Positions 51,405 through 59,587 of a stretch of 64,000 nucleotides of DNA are shown here, piece by piece. Origin of the DNA: Streptomyces sp. SUK 48 (GTDB lineage Bacteria > Actinomycetota > Actinomycetes > Streptomycetales > Streptomycetaceae); assembly GCF_009650765.1 (NCBI RefSeq), contig NZ_CP045740.1, forward strand, positions 4,874,001 through 4,938,000. The letters are read 5' to 3'. How positions within the stretch are numbered: the stretch's first letter is position 1; each line of letters opens with the position of its first letter. The notes beneath the pieces are model-generated. The model was not told where the DNA came from and did no database searches. It saw only the letters and a list, made by a program, of their open reading frames with translations. The position numbers and the translations under genes were made by a program.

Positions 51405-52184
51405 CTACAGGGACGCGATGACGCGGTCCGCCAGGATGTAGATCATGTCCTCGCCGCAGGCGAAGGTGAGCGTGTAGGCGCCGGAGACGCCCGAACCGCC
51501 CAGCAGATAGGGGGCGTCGCCCGCCTCCACGGCCCGCGCGAGGCGCTCGGCCGTCTCCCGGTGACCCGGCGTCATGCACAGCGTGGTGCCGTCGGCGAAG
51601 ACATAGACGTCCAGGGTGCCCAGCGGGCCGGGGCGCACATCGGACAGCGCCACATGCTCGTCGGCCAGGTGCTCCAGCGTGGTGGCCGTGCGCTCCTGGT
51701 CGCCCGCGGCCGACTGGGCCGGGACGAAGTCCGGGTGGGAGGGGTGCCGGCGGCGCGCCGCGGCCAGCTCCGGGGACTCCCCGGCGAACTCGTCGGCGTC
51801 GGCGGCGGACTCCGCCACCGGCTCCAGGCCCGCGAAGTCGGACTCCCGGGGCAGGAAGGGCTCGTGGTCGGGCAGGCCGAGCACCGAGGGCGCGTCGGAG
51901 GCGTCCCGGGCCTCCTGCGCGGCCCAGAAGGCACGCGCCTCGGCGAGTTCCCGCTCCCGCTCCTCGGCGAGCGCCTCGGCCACGGCCGCGCGTATCCGCT
52001 CGGTGTCGGCGTGGCTGCGGGCGTGCGGCAGCAGGGCGTGCGTCGCCGCGGACCGGTTCTCCGCGAGCTGTGCCTGAAGCTCCGTGAGCTGACGGCGCAG
52101 CTTCAGCACGGTGCGCAGGACGGCGACGCCCACGGCGCCCGTGGCGGCCGTGGTGAGCAGCAGGGCGATCGGCATGGCGCTCAC
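51405..52184 (-). CDS. Membrane-anchored hypothetical protein
   Basis: 259 residues from GTG 52184, with GGGAG seven bases upstream. One N-terminal TM helix (AMPIALLLTTAATGAVGVAV), a coiled coil (TVLKLRRQLTELQAQLAENR, then EERERELAEARAFWAAQEAR), an acidic linker, and a C-terminal globular part (LSDVRPGPLGTLDVYVFADG, MIYILADRVIASL). Conserved in Streptomyces as far as I recall. Function unknown. Confidence 0.78.
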   Translation of the reverse strand: MSAMPIALLLTTAATGAVGVAVLRTVLKLRRQLTELQAQLAENRSAATHALLPHARSHADTERIRAAVAEALAEERERELAEARAFWAAQEARDASDAPSVLGLPDHEPFLPRESDFAGLEPVAESAADADEFAGESPELAAARRRHPSHPDFVPAQSAAGDQERTATTLEHLADEHVALSDVRPGPLGTLDVYVFADGTTLCMTPGHRETAERLARAVEAGDAPYLLGGSGVSGAYTLTFACGEDMIYILADRVIASL

Positions 52185-52514
52185 TGACGTACTCCCAGGT
52201 TCAAAAGTCGACCCCCGACTTCCTACATCAGCTTGAAGGGCGGACTACCCAGCTGTCAGTGCGTAACGTCACGAAACGGACAGCTCTTTGGCCTCGCGGT
52301 CATCTCCGGCGGGGTGCCGTCCGGTGCTGACCTGCGCCGATGCCCGGGGCGGGGGAGATAGGTCACATCCTGGGGGAGATTGGATCACAGAAAGGCCCAG
52401 AACCCGGTGGTTTCGCGGGTTCTGGGCCGATCCCTGACGTAAGGTGCCCGATTCGCTACGGACGGTGGGTCAGGTGGTGCGGGCGAGCCGGGTCACCGGT
52501 GCGCGCGAGGAGCG
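52185..52514. other. Spacer between hypothetical membrane protein and thiolase
   Basis: 330 bp holding a strong hairpin (52394-52428) after the thiolase gene and the upstream region of the membrane protein. No gene seen. Confidence 0.5.
52394..52428 (-). terminator. Terminator downstream of the thiolase gene
   Basis: Perfect twelve-base arms GGCCCAGAACCC / GGGTTCTGGGCC with an eleven-base loop, about 85 bases past the thiolase stop on the minus strand. Confidence 0.75.
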
Positions 52515-53735
52515 TCAGCTGAGGCGCTCGATGACCATCGCCATGCCCTGGCCGCCGCCGACGCACATCGTCTCCAGGCCGAACTGCTTGTCGTGCCACT
52601 GGAGGGAGTTGATCAGCGTGCCGGTGATCCGGGCGCCGGTCATGCCGAAGGGGTGGCCGACGGCGATCGCGCCGCCGTTGACGTTCACCTTGTCGAGGTC
52701 GAAGCCCAGCTCGCGGTAGGAGGGGATCACCTGGGCGGCGAACGCCTCGTTGATCTCGACGAGGTCGATGTCGTCCGAGGTCAGACCGGCCCGGCGCAGC
52801 GCCTGCCGGCTGGCCTCGACCGGGCCGAGGCCCATGATCTCGGGGGAGAGGGCGGAGACGCCGGTGGACACGATGCGGGCGAGCGGGGTCAGGCCCAGCT
52901 CGCGGGCCTTGGTGTCGCTCATGATCACGAGGGCGGCGGCGCCGTCGTTGAGCGGGCAGCAGTTGCCGGCGGTGACCAGGCCGTCGGGGCGGAAGACCGG
53001 CTTCAGGCCGGAGACGCCCTCCAGGGTGACGCCGGCGCGCGGGCCGTCGTCCTTGCCGACCACGGTGCCGTCGGGCAGCGTGACCGGGGTGATCTCGCGC
53101 TCCCAGAAGCCCGCCGCGATGGCCTGCTCGGCGAGGTTCTGCGAGCGGACGCCGAACTCGTCCATCTCCTGGCGGGTGATGCCCTTCCAGCGGGCCAGGT
53201 TCTCGGCGGTCTGGCCCATCGCGATGTACGCGTCCGGGACCAGCCCGTCCTCGCGCGGGTCGTGCCAGCTGGTGCCCTCCTGCTGCGCGACGGCCTCGGT
53301 CCGGGCCTCGGCCTCGGCGAAGAACGGGTTGCGGGTGTCCGGGAAGCTGTCGGAGCTGCCCTTCGCGAAGCGCGAGACGGTCTCGACACCGGCCGAGATG
53401 AAGACGTCGCCCTCGCCGGCCTTGATGGCGTGCAGGGCCATCCGGGAGGTCTGGAGCGAGGAGGAGCAGTAGCGGGTGATGGTGCAGCCGGGCAGGTGGT
53501 CCATGCCCATCTGCACGGCGACGATCCGGCCGAGGTTGTTGCCCTGCTCGCCGCCGGGCAGACCGCAGCCGAGCATCAGGTCGTCGATGTCCGTCGGGTC
53601 CAGCCCGGGCACCTTGGCGAGCGCGGCCTGGATGATCGTGGCGGCGAGGTCGTCGGCGCGCAGATCCTTGAGCGACCCCTTGCCGGCGCGGCCGATGGGG
53701 GAGCGGGCGGTCGAGACGATCACGGCTTCGGGCAT
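52515..53735 (-). CDS. Thiolase family acetyl-CoA C-acyltransferase
   Basis: 406 residues. The nucleophilic Cys is in [16 protein letters not shown], the catalytic His in [20 protein letters not shown], and the second Cys in [20 protein letters not shown]. The N-terminus [20 protein letters not shown] is typical. It acts in fatty-acid beta-oxidation or acetoacetyl-CoA formation; which one cannot be read from sequence. Monocistronic, with a downstream hairpin. Confidence 0.93.
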   Translation of the reverse strand: MPEAVIVSTARSPIGRAGKGSLKDLRADDLAATIIQAALAKVPGLDPTDIDDLMLGCGLPGGEQGNNLGRIVAVQMGMDHLPGCTITRYCSSSLQTSRMALHAIKAGEGDVFISAGVETVSRFAKGSSDSFPDTRNPFFAEAEARTEAVAQQEGTSWHDPREDGLVPDAYIAMGQTAENLARWKGITRQEMDEFGVRSQNLAEQAIAAGFWEREITPVTLPDGTVVGKDDGPRAGVTLEGVSGLKPVFRPDGLVTAGNCCPLNDGAAALVIMSDTKARELGLTPLARIVSTGVSALSPEIMGLGPVEASRQALRRAGLTSDDIDLVEINEAFAAQVIPSYRELGFDLDKVNVNGGAIAVGHPFGMTGARITGTLINSLQWHDKQFGLETMCVGGGQGMAMVIERLS

Positions 53736-54016
53736 CGGGGCTCCAGATGAACGGGATTTGTTGCAGGGCCGGTCTGGAAGTTACCCGGCCGTAGTTGACA
53801 GGTCATCGGTGTCGGGGTGTGACACTGACCGCAGTTTCTAAGCGCTTGCTTTGGCTGCCGGGCGCCTCCGGCGGGCGGGGCGGGGTGCCGGTCGGTGGGC
53901 CGCCCGGACGCCATCGGCCGTCCGGGCGGGCGCCGGACCTGCGCCGGGCGGGGTCCGGAGGCGCGTCGGGCGGGTGAGGCCAGGATACGGCGCACTCGCC
54001 CGCCCGGCGCCTGCCC

Positions 54017-55036
54017 TCAGGAGGACGGTGCCGCCGTCTCCGGCTCCGGGACCCGGCGGCGATGGCGCCGCTTGAGCAGCGCCCAGGGGCCGCGCGGCCC
54101 CGTCGGCATCGCCGCCGTGACCTCCGTACCGGCCTCCGCCGCCGCCTCGGCCGCCGCCCGCGCCACCGGCAGGAAGCCCTCGCGCCGGGTGAGGTCCGGA
54201 CGGTCCTCCTCGGCCGGCCACAGCTCCAGCGCCGCGCACACCGTGGGCAGCACGGCCATCGCCGCCGTCGCGTACCCCTCGGCCGAGGGGTGGTAGTTGT
54301 CCGGGCCGAACAGCTCCCGGGGATTGGCCGCGAACTCCGGGCCCAGCAGATCGCCCAGCGAGACCGTGCGCCCGCCCTGCTCCACCACCCCGATCGTCTG
54401 CGCCGCCGCCAGCTGCCGCGACGCCCGCCGCGCCAGCCAGCGCAGCGGCTGCTGCACCGGCTCGATGGTGCCGAGATCCGGGCAGGTGCCGACCACCACC
54501 TCCGCGCCGGCCGTGCGCAGCCGCCGTACCGCCGCCGACAGATGCCGTACCGAACGCGTCGGCGGCATCCGGTGCGTCACGTCGTTCGCACCGATCATGA
54601 TCACGCAGATGTCCGGGGCGGGCAGCCCGGCCGACAGCACCAGCGCGACCTGGCGGTCCAGATCGTCGGACTGCGCCCCGGTCAGCGCCACGTTCCGCAG
54701 CTGGACCGGGCGCTCCGCGACCGCCGCGAGCCCGGAGGCCAGCAGCGCGCCCGGGGTCTGCCCCGACCGGTGCACCCCCTGCCCCGCCGCCGTGGAGTCG
54801 CCGAGCATCACCAGGCGCAGGGGCGGCTCACCGGGCACGTCGTACACCCGGCCGTACGTCCCCTCCGCGCCCGGCACCCGCTCGCCGGTGCCGTTGCCCA
54901 CCTGGCGCCGGGCCAGCCGCATCTCCGCGAGCAGCAGTCCGACCGCGGCCGCTCCGACCAGCCCGGCCCCGCCCCCGCCGTACGCCGCCCCGGCCGCGAT
55001 CCGCCGGGCCACCCGTGCCCTCGACATGTTCGTCAT
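54017..55036 (-). CDS. SGNH/GDSL hydrolase family protein
   Basis: About 339 residues. N-terminal hydrophobic segment (AAYGGGGAGLVGAAAVGLLL) likely a membrane anchor or signal. SGNH blocks: LVMLGDSTAAGQGVHRS (Ser nucleophile), LRNVALTGAQSDD (Gly), IMIGANDVTHRMP (Asn) and FGPDNYHPSAEGYATAA (Asp/His). Esterase or lipase-type activity is expected. The start is ATG 55036 or the ATG three codons later. Divergent from the cystathionine beta-synthase gene. Confidence 0.87.
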   Translation of the reverse strand: MTNMSRARVARRIAAGAAYGGGGAGLVGAAAVGLLLAEMRLARRQVGNGTGERVPGAEGTYGRVYDVPGEPPLRLVMLGDSTAAGQGVHRSGQTPGALLASGLAAVAERPVQLRNVALTGAQSDDLDRQVALVLSAGLPAPDICVIMIGANDVTHRMPPTRSVRHLSAAVRRLRTAGAEVVVGTCPDLGTIEPVQQPLRWLARRASRQLAAAQTIGVVEQGGRTVSLGDLLGPEFAANPRELFGPDNYHPSAEGYATAAMAVLPTVCAALELWPAEEDRPDLTRREGFLPVARAAAEAAAEAGTEVTAAMPTGPRGPWALLKRRHRRRVPEPETAAPSS

Positions 55037-55195
55037 GCGTCGCCGCCACCTCCTCGTAGCCGTACACCCACTCCTTGCCCCGTACAGGGCGTGCGCCAAT
55101 CTCGACGGGGAGTGAACGACCGCCTGGGCCGTGCCGGGGGCCGTAGGCTGACGGCACCACTACGACCACTTTTTTTGCAGCGACCGGAGACAACG

Positions 55196-56587
55196 GTGCG
55201 ATTCCACGACTCGATGATCAGCCTCGTCGGCGACACCCCGCTGGTGAAGCTCAACAACGTGACCAAGGGCATCCAGGCGACCGTCCTGGCCAAGGTGGAG
55301 TACTTCAACCCGGGCGGTTCCGTGAAGGACCGCATCGCCCTGCGCATGATCGAGGCCGCCGAGGAGAGCGGGGAGCTGAAGCCCGGCGGCACCATCGTGG
55401 AGCCCACCAGCGGCAACACCGGCGTGGGTCTGGCCATCGTGGCCCAGCAGAAGGGCTACAAGTGCATCTTCGTCTGCCCTGACAAGGTCAGCACCGACAA
55501 GATCAACGTGCTGCGTGCCTACGGCGCCGAGGTCGTCGTCTGCCCGACCGCCGTGGACCCGGAGCACCCGGACTCGTACTACAACGTCTCCGACCGCCTG
55601 GTGCGCGAGACCCCCGGTGCCTGGAAGCCCGACCAGTACTCCAACCCGAACAACCCGCTGTCGCACTATCACTCCACCGGTCCGGAGCTGTGGGACCAGA
55701 CGGAGGGGAAGATCACCCACTTCGTGGCGGGCGTCGGCACCGGCGGCACCATCTCCGGCACCGGCCGCTACCTGAAGGACGCCAGCGACGGCACGGTCCA
55801 GGTCATCGGCGCCGACCCGGAGGGCTCCGTCTACTCCGGCGGCTCGGGGCGCCCGTACCTGATCGAGGGCGTCGGCGAGGACTTCTGGCCGACCGCCTAC
55901 GACCGCACCGTCGCCGACGAGATCGTGGCCGTGTCCGACAAGGACGCCTTCCAGATGACCCGCCGCCTCGCCAAGGAGGAGGGCCTGCTGGTGGGCGGCT
56001 CCTGCGGCATGGCCGTGGTCGCCGCGCTGCGCGTCGCCGAGCGGCTCGGCCCGGACGACGTCGTCGTGGTCCTGCTCCCGGACAGCGGCCGCGGCTACCT
56101 CTCGAAGATCTTCAACGACGAGTGGATGGCCGACTACGGCTTCCTGGAGGACGAGGGCCCGAGCGCCCGCGTCGCCGACGTCCTGAACGACAAGTCCGGC
56201 GCCACCATCCCCTCCCTCGTGCACATGCACCCGGAGGAGACCGTCGGCCAGGCCATCGAGGTGCTGCGCGAGTACGGCGTCTCGCAGATGCCCGTCGTCA
56301 AGCCGGGCGCGGGTCACCCGGACGTGATGGCCGCGGAGGTCGTCGGCTCGGTCGTGGAGCGTGAGCTGCTCGACGCGCTGTTCTCCCAGCGGGCGTCCCT
56401 GTCGGACCCGCTGGAGAAGCACATGTCCGCGCCGCTGCCGCAGGTCGGCTCGGGTGAGCCGGTCGGCGACCTGATGCAGGTGCTCGGTACGGCGGACGCG
56501 GCGATCGTCCTGGTCGAGGGCAAGCCCAAGGGCGTCGTCAGCCGCCAGGACCTGCTGTCCTTCCTGGCCAAGGGCGGCAGCAAGTAG
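55196..56587 (+). CDS. cbs: Cystathionine beta-synthase
   Basis: 463 residues from GTG 55196, with GGAGA upstream. The PLP fold-II catalytic domain starts SMISLVGDTPLVKLNNVTKG; the PLP lysine is in NPGGSVKDRIALRM and the substrate loop in VEPTSGNTGVGLAIVAQQKG. GVGTGGTISGTGRYLKD binds phosphate. The C-terminus (about 340-455) has paired CBS domains (ATIPSLVHMHPEETVGQAIE; KPKGVVSRQDLLSFLAKG). It condenses serine and homocysteine to cystathionine in reverse transsulfuration. Followed by a hairpin. Confidence 0.92.
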   Translation: MRFHDSMISLVGDTPLVKLNNVTKGIQATVLAKVEYFNPGGSVKDRIALRMIEAAEESGELKPGGTIVEPTSGNTGVGLAIVAQQKGYKCIFVCPDKVSTDKINVLRAYGAEVVVCPTAVDPEHPDSYYNVSDRLVRETPGAWKPDQYSNPNNPLSHYHSTGPELWDQTEGKITHFVAGVGTGGTISGTGRYLKDASDGTVQVIGADPEGSVYSGGSGRPYLIEGVGEDFWPTAYDRTVADEIVAVSDKDAFQMTRRLAKEEGLLVGGSCGMAVVAALRVAERLGPDDVVVVLLPDSGRGYLSKIFNDEWMADYGFLEDEGPSARVADVLNDKSGATIPSLVHMHPEETVGQAIEVLREYGVSQMPVVKPGAGHPDVMAAEVVGSVVERELLDALFSQRASLSDPLEKHMSAPLPQVGSGEPVGDLMQVLGTADAAIVLVEGKPKGVVSRQDLLSFLAKGGSK

Positions 56588-56597
56588 TCCCGACGAC

Positions 56598-56629
56598 ACG
56601 GGCCCCTTCCCGGGTGGGAGGGGGCCCGT
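56598..56629 (+). terminator. Terminator after cbs
   Basis: Arms ACGGGCCCC / GGGGCCCGT with a loop of about 13 bases, between convergent genes. Confidence 0.8.
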
Positions 56630-56647
56630 TCTGGTGCCTGGCTGCGT

Positions 56648-56836
56648 TCAGACGCTCTGGTGAGAGGCGAACTGGACGAACGTGGACCAGGAGTTGGTGC
56701 GGAAGGTGAGGGTGCCGGCGTCGTGGTCCTTGGTGTCGCGGACGGGGATGGTGCCGGGGATGTTGGTGGCGACCTCGACGCAGTCGCCGCCGTTGCTGCT
56801 GTAGGAGGAGGTGAACCAGCGGGGGGAGTCCGTCAC
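56648..56836 (-). CDS. DUF397 domain protein, copy 2
   Basis: 62 residues from GTG 56836: SPRWFTSSYSSNGGDCVEVA and IPVRDTKDHDAGTLTFRTNS are the DUF397 signature. DUF397 proteins are encoded beside XRE/DUF5753 regulators in Streptomyces and can modulate them. The start overlaps the stop of copy 1 (GTGA). It differs from copy 1 at only a few residues, so a recent tandem duplication. Confidence 0.9.
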   Translation of the reverse strand: MTDSPRWFTSSYSSNGGDCVEVATNIPGTIPVRDTKDHDAGTLTFRTNSWSTFVQFASHQSV

Positions 56837-57027
56837 GGGGTGTCCTTCTGGGAGGCGAACTGGATGAACGCAGACCAGGAGTTGGTGCGGAAGGTGAGGG
56901 TGCCCGCGTCGTGGTCCTTGGTGTCGCGGACGGGGATGGTGCCGGGGACGTTGGTGGCGACCTCGACGCAGGCGCCGCCGTTGCTGCTGTAGGAGGAGGT
57001 GAACCAGCGGGGGGAGTCGGTCGTCAC
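56833..57027 (-). CDS. DUF397 domain protein, copy 1
   Basis: 64 residues from GTG 57027: SPRWFTSSYSSNGGACVEVA, IPVRDTKDHDAGTLTFRTNS and SWSAFIQFASQKDTP. The start overlaps the stop of the XRE regulator gene as GTGA, and its stop overlaps copy 2 the same way. The three genes are thus a tightly coupled chain. Likely the regulator's small partner. Confidence 0.9.
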   Translation of the reverse strand: MTTDSPRWFTSSYSSNGGACVEVATNVPGTIPVRDTKDHDAGTLTFRTNSWSAFIQFASQKDTP

Positions 57028-57863
57028 GGGGTGCCCTTTCGTACCTCATGGATCATGGCCACCGATGCCGCCTGGGGCAGAGCTTCGGCCTGCAACTGAT
57101 GGTAGGCCGTCAACAGAGGCAGCACGGCTGCCGTTTCGCGCTCCACGTGCCCCCGCAGCTGTGACTCCGCGTACGCGACCACTGACAGGTCCGGCATCGT
57201 CAACAGGTACATCGGCAGGTCGAACGATCGCCGTGCTCCTATCCCGAAAGGAGACACGTGGATGACCCAGTTCGGGAGGGAGGCGACTTCGGCGAGCCGC
57301 TGGAGCTGGTGATCCATGACCTCCGTGCCGCCGACCGTGTGGTGGAGGCAGCTCTCGTCCATCACCACCAGCACTATGGGCGACCGGGGGCGTACCAGCG
57401 CTGCCTGCCGATTCGCCAGGAACGCGACGCGCTCATCGGCTTGTTCGGGCGTGATGACCCCGCGCCGCACATCGCCCTCAGCCACCGCCCGGGCGTACTC
57501 CGGTGTCTGTAGCAGTCCAGGGATCAGCCCGATCTGAAACAGCCGGATCTCTGCTGCCTGCCCCTCGTACTTGACGTACTCGGGGAACCCCTCCAGCAGC
57601 ACACTGTGCCGTAACTCGCGCCACTCCCGCTCCAACGTGTCGGTCGAGCTGGCGAGGCCGAACACCTGGTCAAGCTTCCTCGAAAACCGCAGGGTTGGCG
57701 GTTTGCGTGCAGTTTCAACAGCCGACACGTGCTGGCTGGAATACCCCAGTTTCTCCGCCAGCTCCTCCTGAGTCCACTTCTGCTCTTCGCGCAGCCTGCG
57801 CATACGCGCGCCGAATGCTGCTGCGGGGCTGGCCTCCGGGTCCAACTCCCTGCGATTGACCAT
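57024..57863 (-). CDS. XRE-family regulator with DUF5753 (WhiJ-like)
   Basis: 279 residues from the ATG at 57863. N-terminal HTH (RMRRLREEQKWTQEELAEKL, SSQHVSAVETARKPP), then DUF5753 (IGLIPGLLQTPEYARAVAEG ... VMDESCLHHTVGGTEVMDHQ). Such regulators with DUF397 partners control development and specialised metabolism in Streptomyces. It contains a TTA codon at 57612-57614 (codon 84, the Leu of RELRH), so translation should need bldA. Divergent from the small-gene/RiPP run across a 117-bp gap. Confidence 0.9.
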   Translation of the reverse strand: MVNRRELDPEASPAAAFGARMRRLREEQKWTQEELAEKLGYSSQHVSAVETARKPPTLRFSRKLDQVFGLASSTDTLEREWRELRHSVLLEGFPEYVKYEGQAAEIRLFQIGLIPGLLQTPEYARAVAEGDVRRGVITPEQADERVAFLANRQAALVRPRSPIVLVVMDESCLHHTVGGTEVMDHQLQRLAEVASLPNWVIHVSPFGIGARRSFDLPMYLLTMPDLSVVAYAESQLRGHVERETAAVLPLLTAYHQLQAEALPQAASVAMIHEVRKGTP

Positions 57864-57980
57864 GTCGAAGCAACCCCTCCTTCCGATCTGGCCCATTGAA
57901 GGATCTCTGAGTCTAGGCAACTCTGAAGGCGCACGGTAGCGACTCCGCTACACAGAGGAGTGGTTGAGAAAGGCTGGGCG

Positions 57981-58439
57981 ATGCACCCCCACACCAGCAT
58001 GGCCATCGAGGTCGCGGAGATCACCAACTCGCTCGCGGCGGTCTTGAACGAGGCCGCCATCAAACTCCCCCAGTTCCACACCAGGTTGGCCCCGAACGAA
58101 TGCCGGGACTTCGTCATCCGCCTGGGCGACTGCAACCTCCGGCAGGGACGCGCCCTGCTCGATCTGCTGCTCGACGGGTTGATCCTGCGGCAGCAGCGCC
58201 CTTCCGGGTTACCGGCGAGCGCCACGGCGGTCACCGTGACGTGCGGGCTGCGGCCGGACGACATGCTCGCCAGGCTGAAGTGCGCCTTCAGCGAGGCCGG
58301 TTGGCTGGTCGACGTGGATGTCATCCAGACGGCCTGGGGCCCGCGCCTCACGTTCCGCAACGGCCTGGGACTGGACCATGTGGACGAGCTGATTCTGACG
58401 GTCGAGGCCGGCGTCAGGGCCAGGGTGATCAAGGTTTGA
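57981..58439 (+). CDS. Hypothetical protein with a TTA codon, upstream of the RiPP cluster
   Basis: 152 residues from the ATG at 57981, with GAGAAAGG upstream; a GTG seven codons earlier is possible. Soluble, mixed alpha/beta: MAIEVAEITNSLAAVLNEAA, LAPNECRDFVIRLGDCNLRQ, DMLARLKCAFSEAGWLVDVD, LTFRNGLGLDHVDELILTVE. No family recognised. It carries an in-frame TTA at 58209-58211. First gene of a run leading into the graspetide cluster, divergent from the XRE regulator. Confidence 0.72.
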   Translation: MHPHTSMAIEVAEITNSLAAVLNEAAIKLPQFHTRLAPNECRDFVIRLGDCNLRQGRALLDLLLDGLILRQQRPSGLPASATAVTVTCGLRPDDMLARLKCAFSEAGWLVDVDVIQTAWGPRLTFRNGLGLDHVDELILTVEAGVRARVIKV

Positions 58440-58441
58440 CG

Positions 58442-58591
58442 ATGACCCTCGCCGTGTACCGGGTGGACCGCCAGGGGAACCGGCACGTGGTGCGGAAAGA
58501 GCACGAGGTGACCCCCCTCAAGTGGCCCGAATTCTCCAGCGCCTGGCCGCCGTGCCGATGCCCGAGGCACCGCGACGGCGACCGCCCGTGA
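58442..58591 (+). CDS. Small hypothetical protein (49 aa)
   Basis: Reads MTLAVYRVDRQGNRHVVRKE, then EVTPLKWPEFSSAWPPCRCP and ends HRDGDRP. It begins two bases after the previous stop, and its own stop overlaps the next start (GTGA at 58588-58591). This tight packing supports it as a real gene. No known family. Confidence 0.6.
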   Translation: MTLAVYRVDRQGNRHVVRKEHEVTPLKWPEFSSAWPPCRCPRHRDGDRP

Positions 58592-58776
58592 GGGCCCGGC
58601 CGCTGACGCGAGGCTTCTGCCTCCTGTGCCGCCACACCAAGTACGTCCTCTGGATCGGTCCGGTCGAGCACGACGGACAGCGCGCGCCGGCCTACGCCTG
58701 CGAGGACTGCTGCGCGTTCGTACGGACCTACATCCACCAGTGCAACCAGCGGTGGGACCGGCGTCCCGCCACCTGA
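58588..58776 (+). CDS. Small Cys-rich hypothetical protein, possible zinc ribbon
   Basis: 62 residues from GTG 58588: LTRGFCLLCRHTKYVLWIGP and APAYACEDCCAFVRTYIHQC. CxxC and CxxCC pairs separated by about 30 residues fit a zinc-ribbon-like fold. Coupled to the preceding gene by GTGA. Function unknown. Confidence 0.65.
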   Translation: MRARPLTRGFCLLCRHTKYVLWIGPVEHDGQRAPAYACEDCCAFVRTYIHQCNQRWDRRPAT

Positions 58777-58811
58777 CCGCCCTTCACCGCAACCGCGCCC
58801 GGGAGGCCACG

Positions 58812-59189
58812 ATGTTCCGATGCAAGGCCACGACCGGCTTGGACGACGCCGTCCTCGCCCTCGCGAAGCAGCTTCCGTCCCCGCGTACGGACATCGACTG
58901 GGCGCCGTCCCCGCCGCTCCGGTGCCTGCTCGAGGACGTGCCGCACGATGACCACGCGGCGTTCCTCCGCACCGGCGTGCGCCGGGCCCCGGATTCCGAC
59001 GTCTTCGTGCGCTGGCGGGACGGGGCGTCCGAGCAGTGGCTGGAGGACATCGAGTGCTGCATGACCAGGCCGACCCCCCTGGCCCCGGGCTGCACCGTCT
59101 TCAAGGGCCACCCCGGACGCTGCGACTGGCAGTACGTCGACCCCGAGGACGCGGCCATCCAGGAAGCCGCCGCCCGACTCACCCTGTGA
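58812..59189 (+). CDS. Hypothetical protein (125 aa) in the RiPP neighbourhood
   Basis: Starts MFRCKATTGLDDAVLALAKQ. Contains VPHDDHAAFLRTGVRRAPDS, DVFVRWRDGASEQWLEDIEC and a terminal PEDAAIQEAAARLTL. Soluble, with several Cys and Trp. No family recognised. 125 bases before the RiPP precursor, same strand, so possibly in the same transcript. Confidence 0.68.
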   Translation: MFRCKATTGLDDAVLALAKQLPSPRTDIDWAPSPPLRCLLEDVPHDDHAAFLRTGVRRAPDSDVFVRWRDGASEQWLEDIECCMTRPTPLAPGCTVFKGHPGRCDWQYVDPEDAAIQEAAARLTL

Positions 59190-59314
59190 CCCGGCATCCC
59201 ACTCCTGCCGCACCACTGGCTTCCGTGCCTGGAGCGGGCCCCAGATCCCCGCCCCCGGGCGTTGTCCGAGGCCCATTCCGCTCAGCACCGCCAGGAAACG
59301 GAGACACAGCACAG

Positions 59315-59587
59315 ATGCCACAGACACCCGCCCCGTGGGGCACACGGCGAATGGCGCCGTTCGCGGCCACCACCACGGTTCCGCGGTACACACCCGTGAT
59401 CGACCCCGAAACGCAGATCGCCGTCATCGTGGACGAACACGGCCGGACGGTCGAGTTGGGCAAGCACGGCACCAGCACGAACGGCCTGACGCCCACCACG
59501 ACCACCCCCGGTGACGGCTCCGGACCGGGCGGCGCGACCGACGCGGACAGCACCGAGTCGTACGACCAGGACGAGAGTTCCGACTGA
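59315..59587 (+). CDS. tgmA: ATP-grasp-modified RiPP (graspetide) precursor
   Basis: 90 residues. The leader has PFAATTTVPRYTPVIDPETQ and IAVIVDEHGRTVELGKHGTS, typical of the ATP-grasp target RiPP family. The C-terminal core has a Thr run (T59, T61-T64), PGDGSGPGG with Asp67-Gly68, then an acidic tail with D76, D78, E81, D84, D86, E87 and D90. Thr donors and Asp/Glu acceptors suit ester crosslinks, and Asp-Gly suits aspartimide formation by the PIMT-like enzyme. The stop shares a base with the ligase ATG (TGATG). Confidence 0.88.
   Translation: MPQTPAPWGTRRMAPFAATTTVPRYTPVIDPETQIAVIVDEHGRTVELGKHGTSTNGLTPTTTTPGDGSGPGGATDADSTESYDQDESSD

Noticed and set aside
53795..53823. TTGACA followed 17 bases later by TGTGAC as a plus-strand promoter
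   Set aside because: The downstream hexamer is a poor -10 and the next plus-strand gene begins 1.4 kb away, beyond an antisense gene.
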